A DNA stretch of 64,000 nucleotides, taken from contig WIUZ02000028.1 of the NCBI GenBank assembly GCA_015956445.1, positions 106,750 through 170,749 of the forward strand. The letters are read 5' to 3'. Numbering within the stretch: position 1 is the first letter of the stretch; each line of letters begins with the position of its first letter. Positions 32,145 through 42,028 of the stretch are shown piece after piece. A model generated the notes under the pieces. The model did no database searches. It was given only the letters and a program-made list of their open reading frames with translations, and was not told the DNA's origin. The translations under genes and the position numbers were made by a program. This stretch comes from Thelephora terrestris (taxonomy: Eukaryota > Basidiomycota > Agaricomycetes > Thelephorales > Thelephoraceae).

Positions 32145-32680
32145 TTACTTCTGAGCCTTGAAGACATTCTGTGCGGCCTCTGCGAGCTCTTGCTCCCTCT
32201 GCACTACTTGCTCAACGGTCAACTAGGGGAGGGAGAGAAGATAAGAATCGGCCGATGTATATCAACGACATCAGATACGGTTGGGAAACAATGACTCACC
32301 CCTCGTGAACCCGCAGCGTCTGCGTTTCTCTTTTCCATTAACTAGAGCTCCATAGAGTCAATTTCCCAGGAAACCGACGCCCTGGAACCCCAGAACATAC
32401 CTCTGAAAAATAGAACGCAAGACGCAGATTAGCCCATCATCACAGCGAGAGATTCAAGGGTACAGGCAGAAAATAAGGAACCCAGTACACGCGTCAACAT
32501 TAATCCAAAACGCACAACGCTGAAAAACGGAGCAAATTGCACAAAGCGGCAACGTCTCACGAACCTTGTCCTCTCCTGAGTGTATCCTTGTGGACCTCCC
32601 ACCCAACGCCCACCCCGGCGACGGTTGCCCCAAGCCCCGACAACGAGGGTTCTGCGGAGGATGTCGGTTAATGGAGGCAT
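32145..32680 (-). CDS. Gene L: small single-membrane-span protein, apparent +1 frameshift and a possible 2-nt microexon
   Basis: Starts MPPLTDILRRTLVVG at 32680. Dropping one G from a GGGG run (+ strand CCCC at 32635-32638) continues in frame as LGATVAGVGVGWEVHKDTLR, a glycine-rich membrane span followed by a charged segment. Exon 1 ends at 32565 (GTTCGT donor). Later exons are 32341-32300 (MEKRNADAAGSRG) and 32222-32145 (TVEQVVQREQELAEAAQNVF, then stop). The phases fit only if the two bases AG at 32402-32401, which have a TTTTTCAG acceptor and GTATGT donor, are kept as a microexon; the product is then 78 residues. The small size, one span and charged helix resemble inner-mitochondrial-membrane proteins, but I cannot name the family. 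The extra G could be an assembly error. Confidence 0.55.
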
Positions 32681-32762
32681 CGAGACCTAAGCAAAGAGTT
32701 TCCTGAATGTTGGCGGGTTGATCGGGAGGTCAGTACTCGGCCCAACTTCTCCCTATACATGA

Positions 32763-32969
32763 TTGCTCCGGATTCAGACTCTGCGGCAGGCAGCAAAAGT
32801 CTGCTTGAGTGTTGTTCTAGTGGGGTTGCCGAAGGTTAATTCGAATTGGGAAGGGTACTTCCCCGAGTTCAGGAGAGCTGGGGGAGAACTGAGAAGAGAA
32901 ATCCACGACCATGACCATTGGGATCCGAGGACGATTTTTGATGCTGAGCGTTGGAGAAAACGGCCGTAA
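32763..32969 (+). pseudogene. F-box array, remnant 1 (C-terminal end only)
   Basis: Encodes NSNWEGYFPEFRRAGGELRR, then DAERWRKRP and a stop. It aligns with the C-terminal end of the next unit (34340-34485: GWGEYFPGCREAVGELRRE ... DAEYWRDSS). The N-terminal part is absent. Confidence 0.6.
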
Positions 32970-33290
32970 CGCGCCTGGAAATGGGGATGTTGACGAGGGG
33001 GCTTCTCTCTGAGCCCACCCTTGTGTACATGTCTATGGGATATTGTTTTCAACCGTTTCAGGCCCTAAATAGACACCGGCTCGGCCAACCAGGCGCTTAC
33101 TCAAGCGGGAACGCGGCCACGGGTTCACCATATTTCTACTTCGATCACCCTCCACTCCTCCTTCCATAAAGCGATCCGCAAGATCGCTGTCGGTTGCTTA
33201 CCGGGGTTCATCTTCAGCTACACTTCACTAGTCTACTTGAGGAAATCGCACTCATCTTCGAGTTCTTAGATCTCATCCGCTCGTCGTCGC

Positions 33291-34485
33291 ATGGATACAC
33301 TCGCCCAAGAGCTCATCGATGAAATTATCGATAATGTTCCACGCCAGGACATGCCCTCTTCTTCTCTCGTCGCGAGGCGTTGGAGACGCAAAAGCCAACA
33401 ACGCAACTTTGAACTCGTTCTATTCATGTTCGAAAATCTGAACCTTTGGGAGTACAACATCCCACAGGACTTAGATGGCATCCCTTCCTACGTTCGCCAT
33501 GTGCGATTCAAATGCACCCATTTCCCCCACCTTGAACCTGGGACCCTTTCCCGCGTGCTCAAGACCTTCGAATCGATGATTTCCCTGGCGATCGACGACA
33601 CCACCTCCCGCCACCTGAAGAGCTAGCAGTTCCTCTGTCGCTCGGCGAATTCGGGAATATCACACGCCTGATACTCACCTACGTGATAGACCTGTTTTCT
33701 GTCATCAAGTCTTTTATCTTCTCGTCCCCGAACCTGAGGGAATTGATTATCTACCACCTTGACATATTTCCAGACGAGCCATCTCCCACCATACGCATCA
33801 CCGAGGGGACCGCTGGAACTGCTTTCGATACATTCGAGCGAAAGAATTAATTACCCCACCTTTGCCCGATTGGGGCTCGCATCTCGCAGGCTCTCGTTGA
33901 ATCCAAACGGTGAGGGTATAGAGCTGTTTATCCAAGGGTCATCTAAGACGATGGTGGCACTAACGCTGATCGGTATGCAACTCCTGCGAGTATTTGGGAA
34001 GCAAAATCCATAATTACTCGCCTGCCAAAGATCCAATGGGTTTTCGGTCGGGCCGAGAGGAAGTGCCACCCCCTATCATCTATCTACCACCGCTTCCTTC
34101 CCTTACGAGGGTTAGAGTTCAACTAGTCTGGAAAAACCCATCCGCACGTCTTGCGGGACTCTTGTCTTCCATCCGCTCAGCCCCCAAACCATCCTCGGTC
34201 ACTTTCTCGTTCGCTAACTGACGGGCCACTGCCTCGACGTTTCCTTCCCCCGGAAGTTGGGTCGTTATGGATAGGTGGTTGGCATGGATGATCATCGCGC
34301 GTACCACGGGAGCGGTTGGCTTGAGGGTCGTATTGGCGGGGTGGCTAGAGGACAACCCGGGCTGGGGAGAATACTTCCCTGGGTGCAGGGAAGCTGTGGG
34401 TGAGTTGAGAAGAGAGGCTCACGACTATGAATATTGTGATATGGTGGCGATTCGTGATGCTGAGTATTGGAGAGACTCGTCGTAA
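33291..34485 (+). pseudogene. F-box protein remnant 2 (complete unit with frameshifts)
   Basis: Opens MDTLAQELIDEIIDNVPRQD, a classic basidiomycete F-box start, then SLVARRWRRKSQQRNFELVLF and IPQDLDGIPSYVRHVRF. It reads to a stop at 33626. A shift near 33600 continues as LPPPEELAVPLSLGEFGNIT and LRELIIYHLDIFPDEP, the usual leucine-rich part, until a second stop at about 33850. Further shifts carry homology to a C-terminus ending at 34485. In functional relatives the F-box binds Skp1 in SCF ubiquitin ligases. At least three disruptions make this a pseudogene. Confidence 0.75.
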
Positions 34486-34861
34486 TGTGTTTGGAAATGG
34501 GGGTGTGGACGAACGGGCTTTGTCCGAGCCTGCTCTCGCGTTGATGTCGATAGGATGTTATGTTTAATCGTTTCAGAACCTCTAGGGCCTCAATAGACTG
34601 TGGGGAATCGGGGTTGTACCGAGCGCCGAACTGAGCGCTTGACTTTTGGCTCTTGCCAGCACTTGCCATATCTCGGTGTTCTGATCACCCTCAGCTTCCA
34701 CTTCTTGAGCGATCTGACCTAGGCTGGAATCCAGCCTCAAATACAGAGCGGGGGGGATGGCTCCATCTGACCAGCAAAAATCGTTGTCAGTGATACTTTC
34801 CTAGTTTGCTCGAGGAACCTGCACTCATTCTGTTTTTCAGATCTCGTCTACTCGCTATGGC

Positions 34862-35370
34862 ATGAACTCAATCGCCCAAGAACTCATCAATGAAATCATC
34901 GACAATGTTCCGCGCGAGGAGATGCCGGTGTGTTCGCTCGTCGCGAAGCGCTGAAAACGCAGAGGTCAACAACGCAACTTCGAATTCGTCCTGTTCGTGT
35001 CTGACTATTTCACCTTTTGGGAGATAAACATCCCACAGGACCCCGACGGTATCCCTTCATACGTTCGTGTCATGTGCGATTTAAGCACTTCCCCCCTCAC
35101 CTTAAACCCGGGATCATTCTCCGCGTGCTCAAGACCTTCACGTCAATGATTTCCCTAGCAATCGACGATACTTACCTCCCTCCGCCCGAAGAGCTAGCGG
35201 GTACCCGTGTCGCTTGGCGAGTTTGGGGAGGGGGGATTACGCGTCATGACCCTCATTTCGTGGCCCAACGCGTTCATGTCTCTGATTTTCTCGTGACCCG
35301 AAGGAACTGGTTAATCACAACCTTAGTTTCTCGTCGTTCGAACCTACGTTGCACTCGCCTGATGTAAACT
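34862..35370 (+). pseudogene. F-box protein remnant 3
   Basis: Starts MNSIAQELINEIIDNVPREE, then SLVAKR followed directly by a TGA, then QQRNFEFVLFVSD and IPQDPDGIPSYVR. Frameshifts follow. Starts 1571 bp after remnant 2, so the array is a tandem duplication with a period of about 1.55 kb. The copy ends before the leucine-rich part is complete. Confidence 0.7.
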
Positions 35371-35598
35371 TACATCCCGTAGGCTCACGTTGGATTCCAA
35401 TGTTTGCTGTGCAAGATTGTTGTTGACAGTGCCAACTCTACGGACAGTCACTCAGTGCTTAGTACTCGTCAATCATTCCCCACCTCCAGCCTGCCTTCCA
35501 CCTAATCAGTGCTCAGCCAGGACCCCCGTACGGACGTCCGGATCACCTCAAGCCGTTCCTCGAAAGTCTTTATCTGTTGGTCGTATTCCGCCCCGGTC
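35371..35598. other. Short spacer
   Basis: No supported feature; between the F-box array and the 3' end of gene M. Confidence 0.3.
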
Positions 35599-36407
35599 TT
35601 ATTTCCTGTTTGTGTGCAAATTCAGGGGAAGATAAATGACCAAATCCTCCAATAACGCAAGAAGAACAGAAGAAAACGAACCGTGATCTACAGTGAACGT
35701 CTGGAGGTCCCCCAGGAGCGAGTTCAACTCTCTCGTCCGGTTCAATGTAAACTCTGGTTCTCCCAGGGCTCTTAATCTAGCTAAGAACAAGACCAGGCAC
35801 AACGTGAATACGCCGAGCGCGAAAGCTATGAGGCGAGTCTTCGAAGCAAACACGGTCAGAAAACTCGCTGTATGGAGGGAGGGAGGTGACCTCACGGGTT
35901 CGGGAAAGGTACCAATCAAGGAGATCAAGCAGCCAAATAGGCCTTGGAACAATACCACTCCGTTGATGCATAACCCTAGTCTGTAATCTGGAGGATGTTT
36001 CGTCGTGAGCGTGCACAAAATGCAGCCAAGGCCTACCAAAAGGCTTACATCGCTTTTTAGACTCGTCCCTCTTCACCGTAACGGTATCTGTTGTGGACTT
36101 TAACTTGTCCTTGAGAGTGTTCTGTCTCTGCAAGAATCACATTCAGAATCCATGAGTCTGTACCAAACACATGAAAATGAAAATGGAAAACACTTACACT
36201 TGGCTCGCATTCTGATTCATGTTCTGGTTCTGGTTCTGCGGGGCGCCTCAGAAGTGGCTCAACGTGGTCCCCCCTAGGTTCCTCGATGACCGCCGTGAAT
36301 GACAGCAGTCCCCTCCTCTCAAATTCTCCTGCGAATTCGCTCTGAAATTCGAGGCTGGATTCCAGCCTAGCCATGAAGGGGGAGAGATGAGTTTGGGTAG
36401 ATGACAT
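35599..36407 (-). CDS. Gene M: two-span membrane protein, 210 aa
   Basis: Exons 36407-36198, 36127-36049, 35987-35913 and 35867-35599; lengths sum to 633 nt with consistent phases. Introns use GTAAGT, GTAAGC and GTACCT donors. The N-terminal 75 residues are polar with an acidic EPEPEHESECEPS run. Two hydrophobic helices follow, LGLCINGVVLFQGLFGCLIS and LIAFALGVFTLCLVLFLARL, then an amphipathic tail ending NLHTNRK. No signal peptide. Not recognised. It is transcribed away from DUO1, so the 838-bp region between probably holds both promoters. Confidence 0.65.
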
Positions 36408-37245
36408 GTCCTCTGACTAGGCGATGGGCAAAAGAAATCGCAAGGTTCTTATATCAAAGGAGGATATGTTGTATAGTTGGGATCTTCTATCGTGGGTGAG
36501 ATAGGAGAGGTGGGGTGTGTGAGGGGAGAGGGGAGCCGGATGGATTGAGGGAGTCGAATATATCATCCCATTCAATACAAAGCCTGAGAGCTTAGACGAG
36601 GCGCTGTAACGCCTCACCCGAGCAGCATGAACCAGTGGATGAGTTCGTCGACGATCAAACTCCTTTTCATTGAACAGCACGCACCCCATTTCCTCATCTC
36701 GGTTCTCGTTTGTATCTCATATTCACGCTTGACTGTGGCACTGAGGCACATTCTAAGAAGTGTAAGCAAATACACCGGTGAGTATCCGCCACCGCTTACT
36801 GATTGCGTTGTGCGGTGCGCGAGCATTGGCCACAATCGGGCCTCGACTGACACATCTCCACGTGCATTCAGGTAGGAAGTATGCGTGTTCTCGTAGTTAA
36901 TGACTGGCACAGGTTGCAAGTGGGATGTTTGGTCCGCCCATGGAGAAGACCTTGAATGAAGTCAGGGCTGCAAGAGTACGGACAAACAGCGGCATGGACA
37001 AGGCGTGGATCATCACTAGTGCCGCGTCTTACATAATCGTGTGCGTGATGCCAAGGTGGGCCGAACCACATGAGCCAATTAAATAAGCCAAACAGAGGGC
37101 TTGACCCGGTCACCCAGCCTAAGACAAAGGGATCCAGCCCAGAATTGCATGTGCGGGAGGCGATGCGAGCTGTGCGATGTCTCGGGATCACTCTGAGCGG
37201 CCAAGTTGATCGAGATCATCCGAACTCTTTGAGCCCTTTGACTAG
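36408..37245. promoter_or_regulatory. Divergent region between gene M and DUO1
   Basis: Both flanking genes start at its edges. No obvious TATA box, repeat or additional coding exon was found. Confidence 0.35.
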
Positions 37246-38244
37246 ATGGATCTCTCTGCAGACCTAACCGCTCTCCCGATCGACCAAAACGCTCGGTTGC
37301 TCTCCGAATCTCCTCTGATAGGACGCTCCAGCCATTCAGATATCGCTTCTTCAGACTTATCCGTACATGATCTACCAACTCGTAATCGCAGCCAGGGCCA
37401 AGCAATGAATGACGAACACGAAGAGGATGAAGTCGAAAAGAGCCCACGAATTGAAGGGGAAGATGGGGAGGAAGGTGGTGACGACGAGGAGGCTCAGATC
37501 AGGAGGGCGAGGAAGGCTGCTCGTATGCGGGAGGAGAAGCTTCAGAACGACCTGTTCTTGCTCAACAAACTCAATAACTCCTTATTGCTGTACACGGATG
37601 CTTTGCGAGCCACTCAGTCGAGTACAGAAGTGAGTTCACGTTCCCTCTGGCAGCCCACTCGATTTTATTGGCGTCTGTGACATTTAGAGATTGAAGGCGC
37701 GCCTGAAAGACACGAACGCGTTATTGGATATGTACATTGGGACGCTCGACCGTTCAGAAGCGGTGACTAGGCTGATACTAGACGAGAAGTGGGAGGGAGC
37801 ATCTGCCGTATGTCATGTTCCTCGGCACCTAGTACCCTCTCGACACGGATGGGAAGACATTGACGATATGTTATCTAGGACGAAGAGATTCTGCTGAATC
37901 AGATACGGGAACGAGAGGTTGCCCAGCGGCGAGAAGCAGAAGCTCGCGAGCGTGAAGCGGAGCTTGCGCGACTGCGACTGGAAGAGGAGCGATTGGCCAG
38001 AGAAGAAGAGGAGCGGCGGCAGGCTGAACGCGGGAAGGCATTAGAGAAGAAGGGAGGGGTGGGCAGGGGTGTATCTAGGACGGTGGACCAGAGCTCGAGT
38101 GGGGTAAGAGGCGCCAGAGGAACGAGAGCAACGATGAGGGCGAGAAGTGCCGCCTGTAATCATCCTCCCATGATTACTACGTCATTATGTTCATGTTGGT
38201 TTGCAGTACAGTATATAAACGATACTCGACCTCGATTACAGTAG
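37246..38244 (+). CDS. DUO1: DASH/DAM1 complex subunit Duo1
   Basis: Exons 37246-37629, 37688-37807 and 37879-38244 (289 codons), introns 58 and 71 nt. The core around residues 95-160 reads KLQNDLFLLNKLNNSLLLY, ALRATQSSTE, RLKARLKDTNALLDMYIGTL and LILDEKWEGA, the signature of the fungal Duo1 family. Duo1 is a subunit of the DASH (Dam1) complex, which couples kinetochores to spindle microtubules. The C-terminus is an Arg/Glu-rich coiled coil followed by a Gly/Arg-rich tail. The 3' end may contain a further intron (GTAATC...TTGCAG near 38155-38210), so the last 30 residues are uncertain. The clearest single-copy host gene in the window. Confidence 0.85.
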
Positions 38245-39240
38245 GATACCTCTCTGTCTCTGTCTCTGTCTCTGTCTCTCAAAAGACAAACCGTTGTCCC
38301 TTCTGTCGCCGCTCTGAGTGTTGCCGCCTCACGGCGGCTTCCACCGCCACTGGGACCGGCAGAGGCACGATTTTTTATTGTTTGATATTCAGGGTGGTGC
38401 TCATTTTAGTTGAAGGTACGATAATGGGTATTCCTCGGCCTTTGTCCTCTGCATCGACCCGGATGAGCGGGATTCCTTTACGGGGCTGTGGCCGCGCCTG
38501 ATATCAATCGAGGTCCAGTACTGTATGCGGCTCGAGTGCATCAGAAGACATGGAAAATGCTTATTTCACGCTTATTCAATAATTATCACTACTTAGTTAC
38601 ATTATATAATCCAAGTCTGTACTTTGACATTTTTGAAGCACCTAAATGGCAGGGAATAAGATGAAATAAGCGAAATAAGCAAATAAGTTGATGTCCTCTT
38701 TCCTGATGCGAGGTAGCCTCGCACGTTTGTCTGTGCGGGTTACCCGAGGTGAAGTCGCTGCCTGCTCGTGGGCTCCTGCAAACGAGTCTTAGATTGGGGA
38801 CAACATTCTTCTTGTGACCAGGGATTCAATGTTCACGTTCAGGGGTTCATACAATTCCCTGAAAGATAATGTGCACATGGACATTATTGGCACATCTGAG
38901 ACGGATCCAACGGGGATGTGTTTCACCATAAGAAGTCGCCGGCCCATCAGGAAACCTGCATATTCTCTTTTGATGGCTTTCTGTGGCTTTTGATAGCTTT
39001 GAAAGCCAGTAAAGCCATCAAAGGCCAAAAAGTCAAAAGCCATGGAAGCCAATCAAGCTGGTGAACACCATAACCGAACTGGCACCATCAAAAGCAACGA
39101 AAGCTGATTGAAAGCCACTCGAAAGCCGTTTTGAAGCAATGCTGTTTGGGGAGCGGCTGTGGTATTATTTATTGAGATAGCGAAAGAGATTTCACATTTA
39201 AGTAGCAATGTAATTACACATAGTTGCCTGATAGATTACA
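38245..39240. other. Intergenic region with a CTCTGT microsatellite
   Basis: A CTCTGT hexamer repeat lies at 38252-38280. At 38970-39140 there is a cluster of AAAGCC/GGCTTT motifs in both orientations. No coding region was supported. Confidence 0.4.
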
Positions 39241-39794
39241 TTACTCGGTTTGCTTGGGATCGTTCTCGACATCTACAGGGGATTCAAACACTGGATAGAA
39301 CAGCAACAAAAGAAACAAACCGGAAGATGGTGGTGCCTGTGTTTGCGGGTCATAGGTTGGGGAAGGCCCGGTTCCAGCGGTCGAAGGCCTGGGTGCCATA
39401 TCAGTCGAGGAGCTCAAATCCTCCACGGTGGTGAGCAGCTGTTTCCAACGGGACACAGAAAAACTCCCAACCCCCTTCATCCATACCTGTGTGTCCACCT
39501 TGCAATTGGCTGACGAGAAGTCACCCAATGGGGCAATGTGCTTCCCTGTTACCCAAGACTTAGGGTTAGCAGGGTAGGGTGTGTCTGGCTGAGGTTGAAG
39601 AAAAGGGGTTCCGGGAGTGGATGGAAGAGCGGGAGGGATGGAGAGGGCGAGAGAGGAGTAGGTTTGATAAGGTGTGATTGGGGCATTGTAATCAATGCAG
39701 AAGCTACTGAGTCCTTGGATGAACAGATCAAAGTCTTGATTGCTGAGTCGTTCAAATTCATTTAGATATTCTATAATGGCCCAAGGTAAATTGT
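39241..39794 (-). CDS. Gene N: 3' fragment of a hypothetical protein, truncated by A copy d
   Basis: One open frame runs from the edge of copy d to a stop at 39241. It begins AIIEYLNEFERLSNQDFDLF and SSFCIDYNAPITPYQTY, then a Pro-rich segment, KSWVTGKHIAPLGDFSSANC and a Thr/Ser/Pro-rich tail. The 5' exons would have been right of copy d but are not found after 42028, so the gene is a fragment. The segment looks like a member of a repeated mushroom family; no enzyme motif is seen. Confidence 0.5.
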
Positions 39795-39863
39795 CAGGGC
39801 CACTCTTCGCCCTTCAGGTACCAGTGCTGTTGGTGAGTCGCAACTCCAACCAACAAGAAACAA

Positions 39864-40105
39864 TGGGGCAAAGGGGGAACAACTTCCCTATATCCACCCA
39901 AAGTCTACATGGTCCAAAACGTGATGGACGAGCGTTCTCTGGTAGGTTGTCTGAATTCACAGCAGGAGTGCCGAGCCTCTATCAGGTAAATCCCTATCGT
40001 CTTCTGAGGGCAGATACAAGAGCCCGAGGATGGCGCCTCAAACTGGTGCTTGATCAAGAGAGCGGCGAGGAACCCCTTTTTGTAGGCGCGTTCATCGATT
40101 CCTGA
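39864..40105 (+). other. Conserved short open frame upstream of the A gene (copy d)
   Basis: From ATG 39864 (MGQRGNNFPISTQSL) to TGA 40105, about 80 codons on the same strand as the A gene. Homologous frames are open in A0 and copies a and c. Confidence 0.4.
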
Positions 40106-40699
40106 CACAAGGCCGAGAGAGAGAGGAGAGCGAACGTGTTCAAAGAGGTACTCGATAAGCTCTTCAGTGGCCTACAGCAAATACACCGATGCTGCAAGGA
40201 GAAGAGGACTTCCCAAGATATCAAAGATGGGGAGTCCTCAGCTACTCTACTGGTACCTATATAGGAGAGTGGCCGGGACAGAGATAACCCTATCTAATAA
40301 TAACTCGGAGCAAAGAAGGGCCGAGAGTAAGCCAGAACAGTAAGCGGCCCGGAGTGTGAGAAACAGATGACGATGGATGACTAAGAGGTCAATAGAATAA
40401 AATAGGGGTCATGACGTCGTGTGGGAAAGGAATGACAAAGGACAATATCACATGCGAAGACTGACCAATAAGAGGACGACGCGTCAGCTCGTCTGATCGG
40501 AACAACAAAGGACCAAGTGGGGCTTGAGTGTCGAGACGAACATATGGGGAGTCTGGACCGGTGGAACGATGGACCAATCCAATGGCGAATAGGGCGCGGG
40601 CGCTGTCGATGGTCGAATAAAGCGTAGCGCGAACCGGCCGTTGGATCCATCAAACTCCCTTCTTCCCAAACCAACACTCTTACCAACCAACTACCCATC

Positions 40700-41842
40700 A
40701 TGCCTATGACATCTGACCGCGTCTTCTGTGCTGAGAATAGCACTGCCACCATCGAGTCTGCGGATCCTCGATCCGTACAGAACAAGAGTTACTTCCTGCC
40801 GAACGCCAACGTGGCGTATCCCAGTTACCGAGAGGTGCATTGTCACGCGCACGCTGGTTGTAGGCGTTCGACTGACATCGCTTTCCTAGATCTTCGCAGC
40901 TGCCAACAAGGTGGATGCTCAACAACTGGAGGCGACGATCGCCAAGCCTCCCAACTACTTGACCATTGACAATGAGTTGTGGTATCACAACTTGATCGAC
41001 CACAAGTTGCAAGAGTCGATGCGTGGGGTGACTTTCAACACGGAGTTACGCATGCCGTATGAGACTCCTGTGGCGTCCGCCTTATGGGGTCTTCTGCGGA
41101 TGGGGATCTATGACCTAGGGAATGGCGAAGGAAGGTGGCCGGGGGCTACTCGTTCGCAACACTACACAGCTGCCGTTGGTCACCGTCTCTGGTTCCTATT
41201 ACGGATGGAACAGAAAGCAGTGAGTCAATCTGTGCATCCCGCTTGTGGGATAACACTGATTGACTTGTAGAACGAGCGGCTGAAACGCGAGGTGAAGGAC
41301 GATGCTCGCCGGATGTACTCGGAGGCGTTGGACACCAAGAAGACTCTCCTCTTAATGAACGACACGCTTCGTGTGACGTTCGAGAGTGAGATGCTGGCGA
41401 TGCAGGAGGAACACAATCAGCTGGTCAAATCGCTGAAGGAGCGGGACGATACTATCCAGAGGGACCTGATTGAGGTCGACCGACGGCTCAACCGTCATAG
41501 AAGGGCTCTGAACAAGTTGGACACCAAGGTTAGTGTGACATCCCCTGGCCTTCAGCTGAGGGAGCTAATTCCACTTCTAGGTTGATACGTTAGACGACGC
41601 CTTGCTGTTGCTGGGTGCCCGAGTCGAGTCCATGAGCGAGCGACTGTGCCATTGTCGCACACGTTCGGTGGCTGCGGTCTGTGACGAGTCCGAGGATGAG
41701 TTGATTCCGGACAGGATGGCTTCTCCGATAGGTTCGGGATGCCGGTTGACATCTTTAGCCTGTCCGCTGACATTCCGTTTAGCCTCGATTGGTTCGTACC
41801 ATACACCGACGCGTACGGATGGCGGGGAGGAGGTCGTCCGCG
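40700..41842 (+). pseudogene. A gene, copy d: exons 1-4 intact, truncated in exon 5
   Basis: Exons 40700-40834, 40890-41219, 41271-41528, 41581-41731 and 41783-41842 (cut). Introns are GTGCAT..CCTAG, GTGAGT..TTGTAG, GTTAGT..TTCTAG and GTTCGG..GTTTAG. Exon 2 reads VDAQQLEATI with CAA where copies a and c have TGA, which supports the stop being secondary. The intron 4 sequence is the one shared with the E gene. No C-terminal exon remains. Confidence 0.7.
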
Positions 41843-42028
41843 CACTAATGGTGGTCTACATTGTTTGTAAAATAGGTGATAACTTTGTCTACACGTTGTG
41901 TTATTCTGCCCAACAAGTAGGTTGTGGGCATTCCCACAACACCCGCTGAAACCACCCAGTGGCCGGGTTGAAAACCGGTTTTCCAAATTGGGCCAATGAA
42001 CCAGGCCACACCCGGGCTGCCCCCAGTG
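41843..42028. mobile_element. CACTA...CAGTG fragment, 186 bp
   Basis: Starts CACTAATGGTGGTC and ends GGGCTGCCCCCAGTG, the latter matching the reverse complement of the FB terminus. Flanking triplets (GCG and CTC) differ, and A copy d does not resume after it, so it is a junction of a rearranged CACTA-like element rather than a clean insertion. Confidence 0.5.

Larger units (their letters stand above)
39792..41842 (+). mobile_element. A element copy d, inverted relative to the others, 3' end missing
   Basis: Begins TGTCAGGGCCACTCTTCG, the reverse complement of the right terminus, and runs through the A gene until 41842, where CACTAATGG begins. About 870 bp (most of exon 5, exon 6 and the trailer) is missing. 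Confidence 0.85.
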
